Shown one piece after another: positions 35,384-43,979 of a stretch of DNA of 64,000 nucleotides. The notes below the pieces were generated by a model that saw only the letters and a list, made by a program, of their open reading frames with translations, had not been told where the DNA came from and did no database searches. The stretch is from positions 2,170,001 through 2,234,000 of the forward strand of contig NZ_CP017146.1 of assembly GCF_009930795.1 (NCBI RefSeq), in the 5' to 3' direction. This stretch comes from Marisediminicola antarctica. GTDB taxonomy: Bacteria > Actinomycetota > Actinomycetes > Actinomycetales > Microbacteriaceae. Positions within the stretch are counted from its first letter, which is position 1. Each line of letters starts with the position of its first letter. The position numbers were made by a program, and so were the translations under genes.

Positions 35384-36230
35384 CGCGAGGCAGACACGCC
35401 TCGCCGTGCTGGGCAGCCCGATCGCGCACTCGAAATCCCCGCTGCTGCACCGCGCGGCCTATCGCGAACTCGGTCTCGGCTGGAGCTACGAGGCGATCGA
35501 GGTGACGGGAGAGACGCTGCCCGGTTTCATGCGCGACGTCGGCGCCGAGTGGCGCGGGCTGTCGCTCACGATGCCGCTCAAGCGGGACGTGCTTCCCCTC
35601 CTGACCCGGCGGGACGACCTGGTCGAGCTCACCGGCGGGGCGAACACCGTGCTCATCACGCAGAGCGGTCTCGCGGGCTTCAACACCGACGTGTACGGCG
35701 TGGTCGAGGCCCTTCGCGGCAGCGGTGTGGTGCGGGTCAGCGCCGTTCACCTCATCGGGGCGGGCGCGACCGCGGCCTCCGTGCTTGCCGCCGTCGCCTC
35801 CCTCGGCGCCATGGAGGTGCTCATCACGACGCGGTCGCCGGAGAAGGCGACCCCACTGCTCGCGCTCGCGACGACCCTCGGCATGTCGGCGACCACGAGC
35901 GGCCTGTCCGGGAAGCGGGGCGATTTCGTCGCGGACCTCGTCGTGAGCACCCTGCCGGGCGGGACAGATGTCGACCTGCCACTGCCCGCCGAGGTCCTCT
36001 CGGGCCGGGTGCTCCTCGACGTCGCCTACGACCCGTGGCCGACACCCCTCGCGGCGCGGTTCCTCGACGCAGGAGGCCGCGTGATCTCGGGGCTCGAAAT
36101 GCTCGTGAACCAGGCGCTCGCGCAGGTGCGGATCTTCGTCACCGGAACCGCGGACGCCCCGCTCGACGGCGAGGCCCGCGTACTCGAGGCGATGCGCGCG
36201 AGTATCGGCCTTGGCCCCCCGGCCCACTGA
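35376..36230 (+). CDS. aroE: Shikimate dehydrogenase
   Basis: 284 residues. LGSPIAHSKSPLLH binds shikimate, LTMPLK carries the catalytic Lys, GGANTVL and GFNTDVYG follow, and IGAGATAASVLAAV is the NADP-binding loop. GLEMLVNQALAQ closes the active site. It reduces 3-dehydroshikimate. The GTG start overlaps mltG by 8 bases. Confidence 0.95.
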   Translation: MPDARQTRLAVLGSPIAHSKSPLLHRAAYRELGLGWSYEAIEVTGETLPGFMRDVGAEWRGLSLTMPLKRDVLPLLTRRDDLVELTGGANTVLITQSGLAGFNTDVYGVVEALRGSGVVRVSAVHLIGAGATAASVLAAVASLGAMEVLITTRSPEKATPLLALATTLGMSATTSGLSGKRGDFVADLVVSTLPGGTDVDLPLPAEVLSGRVLLDVAYDPWPTPLAARFLDAGGRVISGLEMLVNQALAQVRIFVTGTADAPLDGEARVLEAMRASIGLGPPAH

Positions 36231-36266
36231 CCGTTCGGCCTTCGCTCCTGTGGGAGGATTCTTAAC

Positions 36267-37481
36267 ATGCTTCGATGGTTGACCGCAGGCGAATCACACG
36301 GCCCGGAACTGGTGGCGATCCTCGAGGGTCTCCCGGCCGGAGTCCCCATCTCGATCGACGGGATCCGTGCCGATCTCGCGCGACGCAAACTCGGCTACGG
36401 GCGCGGCGCCCGCATGAAGTTCGAGGAGGACCAGCTCGACATCTCGGGCGGCATCCGCTTCGGGCTGAGCATGGGCAGCCCGATCGCCCTGCGCATCGGC
36501 AACACCGAGTGGCCGCGCTGGGTCGACGTGATGAGCGCGTCGCCCGTCGACCTCGACACCCTTCCGAAGGGACGCGGAGCGGCCCTCACCCGCCCCCGTC
36601 CCGGCCACGCCGACCTCGTCGGCATGCAGAAGTACGACTTCGCCGAGGCCCGCAACGTACTCGAGCGGGCCAGTGCGCGGGAGACCGCCGCGCGGGTCGC
36701 CCTCGGCGCCGTCGCCCGAGCGTTCCTCGACGGACTCGGCATCCAGCTCCTGAGCCACACCATCGCCATCGGGCCAGTGCGCGTGCCGGAGAACAGCCTG
36801 CTGCCGGGGCCCGGCGACGTCGCGATGCTCGACGCCGACCCGCTGCGCTGCTTCGACCCGGAGACCTCCGCGCGGATGGTCGCCGAGGTCGACAAGGCCC
36901 ACGAGGACGGTGACACTCTCGGCGGCGTCGTCGAGGTTCTCGCCTACGGCCTCCCGCCCGGGCTGGGGTCTTACACGCACTGGGACCGGCGCCTCGACTC
37001 GCGGCTCGCGGGCGCGCTCATGGGCATCCAGGCCATCAAGGGGGTCGAGGTCGGCGACGGCTTCCTCACGACCACGAGGCGCGGGTCGGTCGCGCACGAC
37101 GAACTCGTGCAGACCGATACGGGGATCACCCGCCTCAGCGATCGTGCCGGCGGCACCGAGGGCGGAATGAGCACGGGCACGGTGCTGCGGGTGAGCGCCG
37201 GAATGAAGCCCATCGCCACGGTTCCGCACGCGCTCCGCACCGTTGATGTCGCCACCGGCGGAGCAGCCGAGGCGCACCACCAGCGCTCCGACGTCTGCGC
37301 CGTCCCGGCATCCGGCGTCGTCGCGGAGGCCATGGTCGCACTCGTGCTCGCGGACTCCGTCATCGAGAAGTTCGGAGGGGACTCGCTCGGCGAGCCCCGC
37401 CGCAACCTCGACTCGTACCTCGCGGCCATCCCGACGACACTCGCGACGTCGGGCGCGAGCGACCCGACGGCCAGCGCTTAG
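36267..37481 (+). CDS. aroC: Chorismate synthase
   Basis: 404 residues. [15 protein letters not shown] is the classic N-terminus; RARPGHADL-like [27 protein letters not shown] and [10 protein letters not shown] are FMN and substrate motifs. It removes phosphate from EPSP to give chorismate. GGAGGA lies before the ATG. The stop shares a base with the aroK GTG. Confidence 0.97.
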   Translation: MLRWLTAGESHGPELVAILEGLPAGVPISIDGIRADLARRKLGYGRGARMKFEEDQLDISGGIRFGLSMGSPIALRIGNTEWPRWVDVMSASPVDLDTLPKGRGAALTRPRPGHADLVGMQKYDFAEARNVLERASARETAARVALGAVARAFLDGLGIQLLSHTIAIGPVRVPENSLLPGPGDVAMLDADPLRCFDPETSARMVAEVDKAHEDGDTLGGVVEVLAYGLPPGLGSYTHWDRRLDSRLAGALMGIQAIKGVEVGDGFLTTTRRGSVAHDELVQTDTGITRLSDRAGGTEGGMSTGTVLRVSAGMKPIATVPHALRTVDVATGGAAEAHHQRSDVCAVPASGVVAEAMVALVLADSVIEKFGGDSLGEPRRNLDSYLAAIPTTLATSGASDPTASA

Positions 37482-38029
37482 TGGGCACCGCCCCGGTGGA
37501 GAGCGGGCGCCCCCATGTCGTCATGATCGGTGCGCCCGGCGCCGGCAAGTCGCGCGCCGGCAAGCGCGTCGCGCGCCTGCTCAAGGTGCCATTCGTCGAC
37601 ACCGACCGGCGCATCGTGCTCCGCCACGGCCCGATCGCCCAGGTCTTCGCCACCCGCGGGGAGGAGTACTTCCGCATGATCGAGCGCATCGAGGTCGCTC
37701 GTGCGCTGAAGGAGCGCGCGGTCGTCGCCCTCGGCGGAGGCGCGGTGCTCGACCCCGAGACCCAAATCGAGCTCGGCAGCCTGCCGATCGCTCTCCTGAC
37801 GGTGAGCGCCGAGGCCGTCGCCGATCGCATCGGTGACAAGCGCCCTCTGCTGCGCGACGGGGGAGTCGAGGCGTGGGAGAAGCTCGTGGCTGCGCGCCGC
37901 TCCACCTACGAACGACTCGCGACCCGCAGCTGGGACAGCTCCACCCGGCCGATCGATGCCATCGCGCAGGAGATCGCCGACTGGGTGACCTCCGGCGCGG
38001 GGCCAGAACCAGAACAGGAACTGCCATGA
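37481..38029 (+). CDS. aroK: Shikimate kinase
   Basis: 182 residues: P-loop IGAPGAGKSRAGKRVA, FVDTDRRI, ALGGGAVL, a lid with RPLLRDG and the adenine loop near the C-terminus (ATRSWDSS). It phosphorylates shikimate at O3. A GTG start overlaps aroC by 1 base, and the stop overlaps aroB (ATGA). Confidence 0.94.
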   Translation: MGTAPVESGRPHVVMIGAPGAGKSRAGKRVARLLKVPFVDTDRRIVLRHGPIAQVFATRGEEYFRMIERIEVARALKERAVVALGGGAVLDPETQIELGSLPIALLTVSAEAVADRIGDKRPLLRDGGVEAWEKLVAARRSTYERLATRSWDSSTRPIDAIAQEIADWVTSGAGPEPEQELP

Positions 38030-39102
38030 GCACCAGCACCACGATCGCCGTCACCGGCACCAACCCCTACGACGTGGTGATCGGCCGCGACATTCTCGGC
38101 ACCGTCGCCGGCCAGCTCGGCCCCGACGTGAACAAGGTGCTCATCGTGCACCCCGCAACGCTCGCGGCCCGCGCCGCCGAGCTGCGGGAGAGCCTGCTCG
38201 GGCAGTACGAGGTGCTCCTGGCCGAGATTCCGGATGCCGAGACGGGCAAGCGCGTCGAGGTCGCCGCGTTCTGCTGGGGCGTGCTCGGCAAGGCCGACTT
38301 CACCCGCACCGACGCCGTGATCGGCTTCGGCGGCGGCTCGGTCACCGACCTCGCCGGGTTCGTCGCCGCGACCTGGCTGCGCGGGGTAAAGCTCGTGCAG
38401 GTTCCGACGACCCTGCTCGGTATGGTCGACGCGGCGATCGGCGGCAAGACGGGCATCAACACGGCCGAGGGCAAGAACCTCGTCGGGGCGTTCTACGCTC
38501 CCGCCGCGGTGGTCATCGACCTCGATGTGCTGCAGGGCCTGAACCAGATGGAGATCCTCGCCGGGTTCGGCGAGGTCGTGAAGTGCGGATTCATCGCCGA
38601 GCCGGAGATCCTCGACATCATCGAGGCCGACGTCGACACCGCAACCGACTCGACGAGCCCGCAGTTCCGCCGCCTTGTCGAGCTCTCTGTCGGCCTCAAG
38701 GCGCGGGTCGTGAGCGAGGACTTCAAGGAGGCCGGACTGCGCGAGATCCTCAACTACGGGCACACGCTCGGGCACGCCGTCGAGTACGCCGAGCGTTTCC
38801 AGTGGAGGCACGGCGCGGCCGTCGCGGTCGGCATGGTCTACGCCGCCGAGCTCGCCAGGCTTACCGGCCGGCTCGGCGACAGCGTCGTCGACCGGCACCG
38901 CAGCATCCTTAGCTCACTGCAGCTGCCGATCGACTACCCGGCGGGCCGCTGGAACACGCTGCTCGCTGCGATGAAGCGCGACAAGAAGGCCCGCGGCGCG
39001 ATGCTGCGTTTCATCGTGCTCGACGACATCGCCAAGCCGACGGTGCTCACCGGGCCCGACGAGAGCCTGCTCTTCGCCGCGTACCAGGAGATCGGCGTCT
39101 AG
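38026..39102 (+). CDS. aroB: 3-Dehydroquinate synthase
   Basis: 358 residues. GFGGGSVTDLAGFVAATW and VPTTLLGMVDAAIGGKTGIN bind NAD and substrate, GFGEVVKCGFI and NYGHTLGHAVEY carry zinc ligands, and the C-terminal MKRDKKARG segment is conserved. It turns DAHP into 3-dehydroquinate, the first cyclic shikimate intermediate. Part of the aroC-K-B run with ATGA overlap. Confidence 0.96.
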   Translation: MSTSTTIAVTGTNPYDVVIGRDILGTVAGQLGPDVNKVLIVHPATLAARAAELRESLLGQYEVLLAEIPDAETGKRVEVAAFCWGVLGKADFTRTDAVIGFGGGSVTDLAGFVAATWLRGVKLVQVPTTLLGMVDAAIGGKTGINTAEGKNLVGAFYAPAAVVIDLDVLQGLNQMEILAGFGEVVKCGFIAEPEILDIIEADVDTATDSTSPQFRRLVELSVGLKARVVSEDFKEAGLREILNYGHTLGHAVEYAERFQWRHGAAVAVGMVYAAELARLTGRLGDSVVDRHRSILSSLQLPIDYPAGRWNTLLAAMKRDKKARGAMLRFIVLDDIAKPTVLTGPDESLLFAAYQEIGV

Positions 39103-39125
39103 CAGGCCTGGCGGCCGCGCGCCGA

Positions 39126-39131
39126 TAGGCT
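39126..39131 (+). promoter_or_regulatory. -10 element of a leaderless aroQ promoter
   Basis: TAGGCT is followed by six bases and the aroQ ATG. It lets aroQ be made apart from the upstream aro genes. Confidence 0.55.
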
Positions 39132-39137
39132 GGGCGG

Positions 39138-39572
39138 ATGCCTCGCGTGCTCGTCCTCAACGGACCCAACCTCAACCGCCTCGGCAGTCGCGAGCCCGAC
39201 ATCTACGGAAACGGCACCCTCGACGACCTGCGGGCGGCGCTCGTGACCGAGAGCCGCTTCGAAATCGACCTGCGGCAGACCAACGACGAGTCGGAACTCA
39301 TCGGCTGGCTGCACGAGGCCGTCGATACCCGCACGCCCGTCATCCTCAACCCGGCCGCGTTCACCCACTACTCCTACGGGCTGCGGGACGCCGCCGCACT
39401 CCTCACCTCGACCGGATTGCTGCTTATCGAGGTACACATCTCGAACCCGCACGCGCGTGAGGAGTTCCGCCACACGAGCGTGATCTCGGGCGTGGCGACG
39501 GGCGTGATCGCCGGCTTCGGATTCGATTCGTACCACCTCGCACTCGACCTCATTCGCCGCCGGCTCGGATAG
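39138..39572 (+). CDS. aroQ: Type II 3-dehydroquinate dehydratase
   Basis: 144 residues with the flavodoxin-like fold: VLNGPNLNRLGSREPDIYG (with the catalytic Tyr), NPAAFTHYS, EVHISNPHAREEFRHTSV and a C-terminal GFGFDSYHLAL. It dehydrates 3-dehydroquinate to 3-dehydroshikimate. It forms a dodecamer in this family. The start appears leaderless. Confidence 0.95.
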   Translation: MPRVLVLNGPNLNRLGSREPDIYGNGTLDDLRAALVTESRFEIDLRQTNDESELIGWLHEAVDTRTPVILNPAAFTHYSYGLRDAAALLTSTGLLLIEVHISNPHAREEFRHTSVISGVATGVIAGFGFDSYHLALDLIRRRLG

Positions 39573-39577
39573 ACCGG

Positions 39578-39583
39578 TAAACT
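39578..39583 (+). promoter_or_regulatory. Candidate -10 of efp
   Basis: TAAACT follows the aroQ stop by 5 bases and would give efp a leader of about 82 bases containing the triplicate repeat at 39614-39653. Confidence 0.4.
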
Positions 39584-39613
39584 CTTATTCTTTGGGTGCC
39601 GACGCACGCGCTT

Positions 39614-39653
39614 CGCACCACAATCTCCGCACCACAATCTCCGCACCACAATC
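39614..39653 (+). repeat. 14-bp triplicate repeat in the efp leader
   Basis: cgcaccacaatctc occurs twice in full and a third time to 12 bases, ending 18 bases before the efp ATG. Non-coding. Confidence 0.93.
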
Positions 39654-39671
39654 GAATGGAACCGCACACCC

Positions 39672-40235
39672 ATGGCTTCAACCGCTGACATCAGGAACGG
39701 CGTCGTTCTCAACATGGACGGCCAGCTCTGGACCGTGATCGAGTTCCAGCACGTCAAGCCCGGCAAGGGCGGCGCGTTCGTCCGCACCAAGGTCAAGAAC
39801 GTCATGACGGGCAAGACCGTCGACCGCACCTTCAACGCCGGCGCGAAGATCGAGACCGAGACGGTCGATCGGCGCGAATTCCAGTATCTCTACCGTGACG
39901 GCGACGGTTTCGTCTTCATGGACGTGTCCGACTACGACCAGATCACGCTGCCGACGACGGTCGTCGGCGACGCCGCGAACTACCTTCTCGAGAATCAGAA
40001 CGCCACTGTCGCGTTGCACAACGGCAACCCGCTCTACGTCGAGCTGCCGGCATCCGTCGTGCTCGAGATCACCTACACAGAGCCGGGCCTGCAGGGCGAC
40101 CGCTCGACCGGCGGCACCAAGCCGGCGACCGTCGAGACCGGGTTCCAGATTCAGGTTCCGCTGTTCCTCGAGCAGGGCACCAAGGTCAAGGTCGACACGA
40201 GGGACGGCTCCTACCTCGGTCGCGTGAACGACTAA
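39672..40235 (+). CDS. efp: Translation elongation factor P
   Basis: 187 residues in three beta-barrel domains. The N-terminal tip loop [12 protein letters not shown] carries the lysine that reaches the peptidyl-transferase centre; domain III ends [28 protein letters not shown]. It relieves stalling on proline runs. The stop shares a base with the nusB ATG. Its leader lacks a strong Shine-Dalgarno. Confidence 0.97.
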   Translation: MASTADIRNGVVLNMDGQLWTVIEFQHVKPGKGGAFVRTKVKNVMTGKTVDRTFNAGAKIETETVDRREFQYLYRDGDGFVFMDVSDYDQITLPTTVVGDAANYLLENQNATVALHNGNPLYVELPASVVLEITYTEPGLQGDRSTGGTKPATVETGFQIQVPLFLEQGTKVKVDTRDGSYLGRVND

Positions 40236-40648
40236 TGAGCGCACGCACGAAGGCGCGCAAGCGCGCCGTCGACATGCTCTATGGCGCCGACCTGCGCGGC
40301 ACGAGCATCAACGAGGCCATCTCCGAGGCGGCCACTCGCGCCCTCACCGAGTCCGGCCGCGAGGAATCGTGGAACTACGCGCGCGAGATCGTGGTAGGGA
40401 TCGCGGAGCACGGCGACGAGATCGACGAGCTCATCGAGACCTACGCGCTCGGCTGGACGATCGAGCGGATGCCCGTCGTCGACCGCGCGATCATCCGCAT
40501 CGGCATCTGGGAGCTGCTTTTCAACGAGCAGGTTCCCGACACCGTCGCGATCGCCGAGGCCGTGTCGATGGCGAACGAGTTGAGCACGGACGATTCCGGC
40601 AAGTTCGTGAACGGCCTGCTCGCGCGCATCGCCCAGACCCGGGTCTAA
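40235..40648 (+). CDS. nusB: Transcription antitermination factor NusB
   Basis: 137 residues, all helical: [20 protein letters not shown] at the start, RMPVVDRAIIRIGIWELLF and TVAIAEAVSMANELSTDDSGKFVNGLLARI later. It binds boxA RNA with S10 for rRNA antitermination. It closes the efp-nusB pair; in many actinobacteria pyrR follows, but here an accessory block intervenes. Confidence 0.95.
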   Translation: MSARTKARKRAVDMLYGADLRGTSINEAISEAATRALTESGREESWNYAREIVVGIAEHGDEIDELIETYALGWTIERMPVVDRAIIRIGIWELLFNEQVPDTVAIAEAVSMANELSTDDSGKFVNGLLARIAQTRV

Positions 40649-40701
40649 TCGCAACATTTCGTCGCGTTACGCGGCCGCCAACAGGCGGTGGAGCGGCGGT
40701 T

Positions 40702-40707
40702 TAGCGT
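40702..40707 (+). promoter_or_regulatory. -10 element of a leaderless promoter for the ABC importer operon
   Basis: TAGCGT, six bases, then ATG at 40714. No ribosome binding site lies between. Confidence 0.5.
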
Positions 40708-40713
40708 GGTGTC

Positions 40714-41562
40714 ATGTCCATCACCTCCACTGTTCGCGAGAGAGCGGCGCCGCTCGCGGTGTCGGTGCGGGGCGTCGGCCGGAGCTTCGCCGGCGCCACA
40801 CGGCACGAGCCTGAGCGGGTAGTGCTGCGCGGCATTGACCTCGAGGTTGCCGCTGGCGAGATCGTGGCCCTCATCGGACCATCCGGATGCGGCAAGTCGA
40901 CGCTTCTGCGCGAGGTCAGCGGTCTCGACGCGCCAACCGTCGGCACCGTGAGCATCGGCGCACGCCCGGTCACGGGAATCGACCTGCGCTGCGCGGTCGC
41001 CTTTCAGGAGCCCCGGCTGCTTCCGTGGCGCACGATCGAGAAGAACGTGTCGCTCGGCCTTCCGCGGGGGACCGACAGTGTCGCTGGTGCCCGCCGCGTC
41101 GCCGAGCTGCTCAAGCTCGTCGGCCTGTCTGAATCCACGGCACTTCGTCCCCGACAGGTGTCCGGCGGAATGGCGCAGCGCGTCTCGCTCGCCCGCGCCC
41201 TCTCCCGCGGTCCGGGGGTGCTCGTGCTCGACGAGCCGTTCGGCGCCCTCGACGCCCTGACCCGGTTGCGTATGCAGGACCTGCTCCTCGATGTGCACTC
41301 CGCCGAGCCCGCGACCATCCTGCTCGTCACTCACGATGTGGACGAGGCCCTCTATCTCGCCGACCGCGTCGTGCTGCTCGGTCAGGACCCCGACGGGCCG
41401 AGCGGATCGAGCATCCGCCGCATCATCCGCGTGCCGGGCAGCCGCCCACGCGATCGCGGCGACGCCGACCTCGCGCACCTGCGCGCCGAGCTTCTCGACG
41501 GCCTCGGCGTCAACAGCCATCACCAGACCACCACCGCATCCACAGCAAGGGATTTCCGATGA
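40714..41562 (+). CDS. ABC importer ATPase, sulfonate/nitrate/taurine type
   Basis: 282 residues. Walker A GPSGCGKST (55-63), Q-loop AFQEPRLLPW, signature VSGGMAQR, Walker B VLVLDEPFGALDALTR and switch His in VTHDVDEAL define an SsuB/TauB/NrtD-like ATPase. It energises uptake with the lipoprotein and permease encoded next. The substrate (aliphatic sulfonate, nitrate, taurine or another small compound) cannot be told from the sequence. ATGA overlap with the next gene. Confidence 0.9.
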   Translation: MSITSTVRERAAPLAVSVRGVGRSFAGATRHEPERVVLRGIDLEVAAGEIVALIGPSGCGKSTLLREVSGLDAPTVGTVSIGARPVTGIDLRCAVAFQEPRLLPWRTIEKNVSLGLPRGTDSVAGARRVAELLKLVGLSESTALRPRQVSGGMAQRVSLARALSRGPGVLVLDEPFGALDALTRLRMQDLLLDVHSAEPATILLVTHDVDEALYLADRVVLLGQDPDGPSGSSIRRIIRVPGSRPRDRGDADLAHLRAELLDGLGVNSHHQTTTASTARDFR

Positions 41563-42596
41563 CTCTCCGTTCACGATTTACCCGCGCGGCCGCCGTCGCG
41601 GCCACTGCGGCACTGCTCCTCAGCGGCTGCGTTGCCGGGGAGGGCTCCGCCGTCGCCGAGCCCGCCGCTGAGACCGAGGCTGGCTGGTCGAGCGACACCC
41701 TCAACATCGACTACGCCACCTATAACCCGTTGAGCCTGATCATCAAGGACCAGGGCTGGCTCGAAACCGAGCTCGGCGCCGACGTCTCCGTCAACTGGGT
41801 GCAGTCGGCCGGATCGAACAAGGCCAACGAGGCCCTGCGTGCGGGCGCCGTCGACGTCGGGTCCACGGCTGGTTCCGCGGCGCTGCTCGCGAAGTCGAAC
41901 GGCGCTCCGATCCAGACGATCGATATCTACTCCCAGCCAAACTGGGCGGCGATTCTCGTTCCGTCGGGCAGCGCGATCACGGACGTGGGCGAGCTCGCGG
42001 GCAAGTCGATCGCCGCGACCAAGGGCACCGACCCTTACTTCTTCCTTCTGCAGGCGCTCGAAGAAGCCGGGCTGTCCCTCGCCGACGTCGACGTGCAGAA
42101 CCTCCAACACGCCGATGGAAAGGCCGCGCTCGAGAGCGGCACCGTCGACGCGTGGGCAGGACTCGACCCGCTGCTGTCGACGAGCGTCGCGGTCGCGGGC
42201 TCGAGAATCATTTACGACAACATCGACTTCAACAGCTACGGGTTCCTCAACGCGACGGATGACTTCATCCAGAACCACCCGGACCTCGCCCAGCTCGTCG
42301 TGAACGCCTACGAGAAGGCCCGCGGCTGGGCCATCGACAACCCCGACAAGACCGCCGAGATCCTCGCCGAGGTCGCCGGGATCGACGTGGCCATCGCCAC
42401 CACCCAGCTGACCGACCGCACCAACTTCGACCTCAATCCCGCCCCGGGAGACGCTCAGCGCGACGTGCTCGCGATTATCGGCCCGATCTTCGTCGACTCC
42501 GGCGATGTTCCGAGCCAGGAGCTCATCGACGACGCCCTCGACAACCTGTTCGAGCCGAGCTTCGCCGAGAAGTCCGACCCGACCGCCCTCGGCTGA
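41559..42596 (+). CDS. ABC importer substrate-binding lipoprotein, SsuA-like
   Basis: 345 residues. The signal peptide ends in a lipobox LLLSGC with Cys near residue 23, so the protein is lipid-anchored outside the membrane. The mature part is an NMT1/SsuA-type periplasmic-binding fold (IDYATYNPLSLIIKDQGWLE, then VGSTAGSAALLAKSNGAPI and ATKGTDPYFFLLQALEEAG). It captures the unknown substrate for the permease that follows. Confidence 0.9.
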   Translation: MTLRSRFTRAAAVAATAALLLSGCVAGEGSAVAEPAAETEAGWSSDTLNIDYATYNPLSLIIKDQGWLETELGADVSVNWVQSAGSNKANEALRAGAVDVGSTAGSAALLAKSNGAPIQTIDIYSQPNWAAILVPSGSAITDVGELAGKSIAATKGTDPYFFLLQALEEAGLSLADVDVQNLQHADGKAALESGTVDAWAGLDPLLSTSVAVAGSRIIYDNIDFNSYGFLNATDDFIQNHPDLAQLVVNAYEKARGWAIDNPDKTAEILAEVAGIDVAIATTQLTDRTNFDLNPAPGDAQRDVLAIIGPIFVDSGDVPSQELIDDALDNLFEPSFAEKSDPTALG

Positions 42597-42598
42597 GC

Positions 42599-43495
42599 AT
42601 GACACGCGCCCTCGACACGATGACCCACGACAACGAGCCGCAGGGCCCGGCCACCGGCCCGTCCGCCTCCCTCGTGCAGCATTCGTCCTCACGCGGATAC
42701 TCCGCCGCGGGCAACGCCACGTTGGGGTCTGGCGTGCGGGGGCCGAAGCGCTCGGGAATCGTGCTCTTCGGGGCCATTCTACCGATCGCGCTGCTCGCGG
42801 CGTGGTGGGGAATCGCGGCATCCGGCGTGGTTCCCGCCTACCGCCTGCCCTCGCCCGTCGCAGTCTGGCAGGCCGGGGTCGACCTCGCAGCGACCGGGCA
42901 GCTCGCCCAGTACTCGGCCATCTCGACCCAGCGGGTCATCCTCGGCTTCGTCGCGGGATCGGCGATCGGCCTCGTGCTGGGGTCGATTGTGGGGCTGTCC
43001 CGCTGGGCATCCGCGTTCCTCGCGCCGACTATCGGCGGCTTCCGCGCGGTGCCCTCTCTCGCCTGGGTTCCGTTGCTGGTGCTCTATATCGGCATCAACG
43101 AGGACTCGAAAGTCACGCTCATCGCGGTCGGCGCGCTGTTCCCCGTTTATACGACGGTCGCCGGCGCCTTACGGCACGTCGATCCGCAGCTCGTCGAGCT
43201 TGGACGTGCCTATGGCCTCGGCCGTTGGGCCCTTCTGACCCGTGTGCAGCTGCCCGCAGTGATCCCGACGATCGTGTCGGGGCTGCGTCTCGCGCTGGCG
43301 CAGGCGTGGCTGTTCCTCGTCGCCGCGGAGCTCATCGCGAGCTCGATGGGCCTGGGGTTCCTGCTCATCGACTCGCAGAACAACGGCCGGCTTGACCGCA
43401 TCTTCCTCGCCATCATCGTGCTCGCGATCATCGGCAAGACGACGGATGCGCTTATTGGGCTGCTCGAGCGGTACCTGCTGCGCCGCTGGGGCTAG
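42599..43495 (+). CDS. ABC importer permease, SsuC-like
   Basis: 298 residues with about six membrane helices and the EAA loop ELGRAYGLGRWALLTRVQLP, typical of SsuC/TauC/NrtB permeases. A hydrophilic N-terminal segment of about 50 residues precedes the first helix. It starts 2 bases after the lipoprotein gene and ends the operon. Confidence 0.9.
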   Translation: MTRALDTMTHDNEPQGPATGPSASLVQHSSSRGYSAAGNATLGSGVRGPKRSGIVLFGAILPIALLAAWWGIAASGVVPAYRLPSPVAVWQAGVDLAATGQLAQYSAISTQRVILGFVAGSAIGLVLGSIVGLSRWASAFLAPTIGGFRAVPSLAWVPLLVLYIGINEDSKVTLIAVGALFPVYTTVAGALRHVDPQLVELGRAYGLGRWALLTRVQLPAVIPTIVSGLRLALAQAWLFLVAAELIASSMGLGFLLIDSQNNGRLDRIFLAIIVLAIIGKTTDALIGLLERYLLRRWG

Positions 43496-43526
43496 GCCAG
43501 CCCTCTCGGGTTCCGCCCGCGTCCCG

Positions 43527-43532
43527 TAGCCT
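43527..43532 (+). promoter_or_regulatory. -10 element of a leaderless promoter for the LysR-like HTH gene
   Basis: TAGCCT, six bases, then GTG at 43539. Confidence 0.5.
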
Positions 43533-43538
43533 ATTCGG

Positions 43539-43940
43539 GTGGCCGCGACTCGCGCGGCTTCGATGAAAGAGCTCTACGTGGACATCTCCCTGCTTCGCCA
43601 CTTCGTCCAGGTCGTCGACACGCTCGACTTCGAGCGGGCCGCGGCGGCGCTCGCAATTCCGCGCTCGAGCCTCAACGCGTCGATCAGGCAGCTCGAGGCC
43701 GAAGTCGGAACGCCCCTGTTCATTCGCGTCGACGGCTCGGTGACCCTCACTCCCGCTGGCGAGGCAATCGTCGACGATGCCCGTGCCGAGCTCGCGAACC
43801 CGACTCCCAAGTTGCCTGGCTCCGTGCGCAAGGCCTCGAAGCCCAGCGCCGGTGGCAAGGCCAAAGCCTCGAAGGGCAAGGGCCGGGCGCCAGCTGTGAA
43901 GGGGCAGTCTGCTCCGGGCAAGCGTCGCCAGTCGCGGTGA
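43539..43940 (+). CDS. HTH-only LysR-type DNA-binding protein with basic tail
   Basis: 133 residues. Residues 15-80 are a LysR-family winged helix-turn-helix (LLRHFVQVVDTLDFERAAAAL, SSLNASIRQLEAEVGTPLFI, VTLTPAGEAIV). The effector-binding domain is absent; instead a Lys/Ala/Gly/Ser-rich tail of about 45 residues follows, like those of histone-like proteins. It may be a truncated regulator or a stable small DNA-binding protein. The GTG start fits a leaderless transcript; ATG at 43563 is an alternative. Directly downstream lies the 227-bp repeat array. Confidence 0.75.
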   Translation: MAATRAASMKELYVDISLLRHFVQVVDTLDFERAAAALAIPRSSLNASIRQLEAEVGTPLFIRVDGSVTLTPAGEAIVDDARAELANPTPKLPGSVRKASKPSAGGKAKASKGKGRAPAVKGQSAPGKRRQSR

Positions 43941-43979
43941 GGGTGGTACCCCCGCGGACCGGCTGTGATCGTGAACCTG

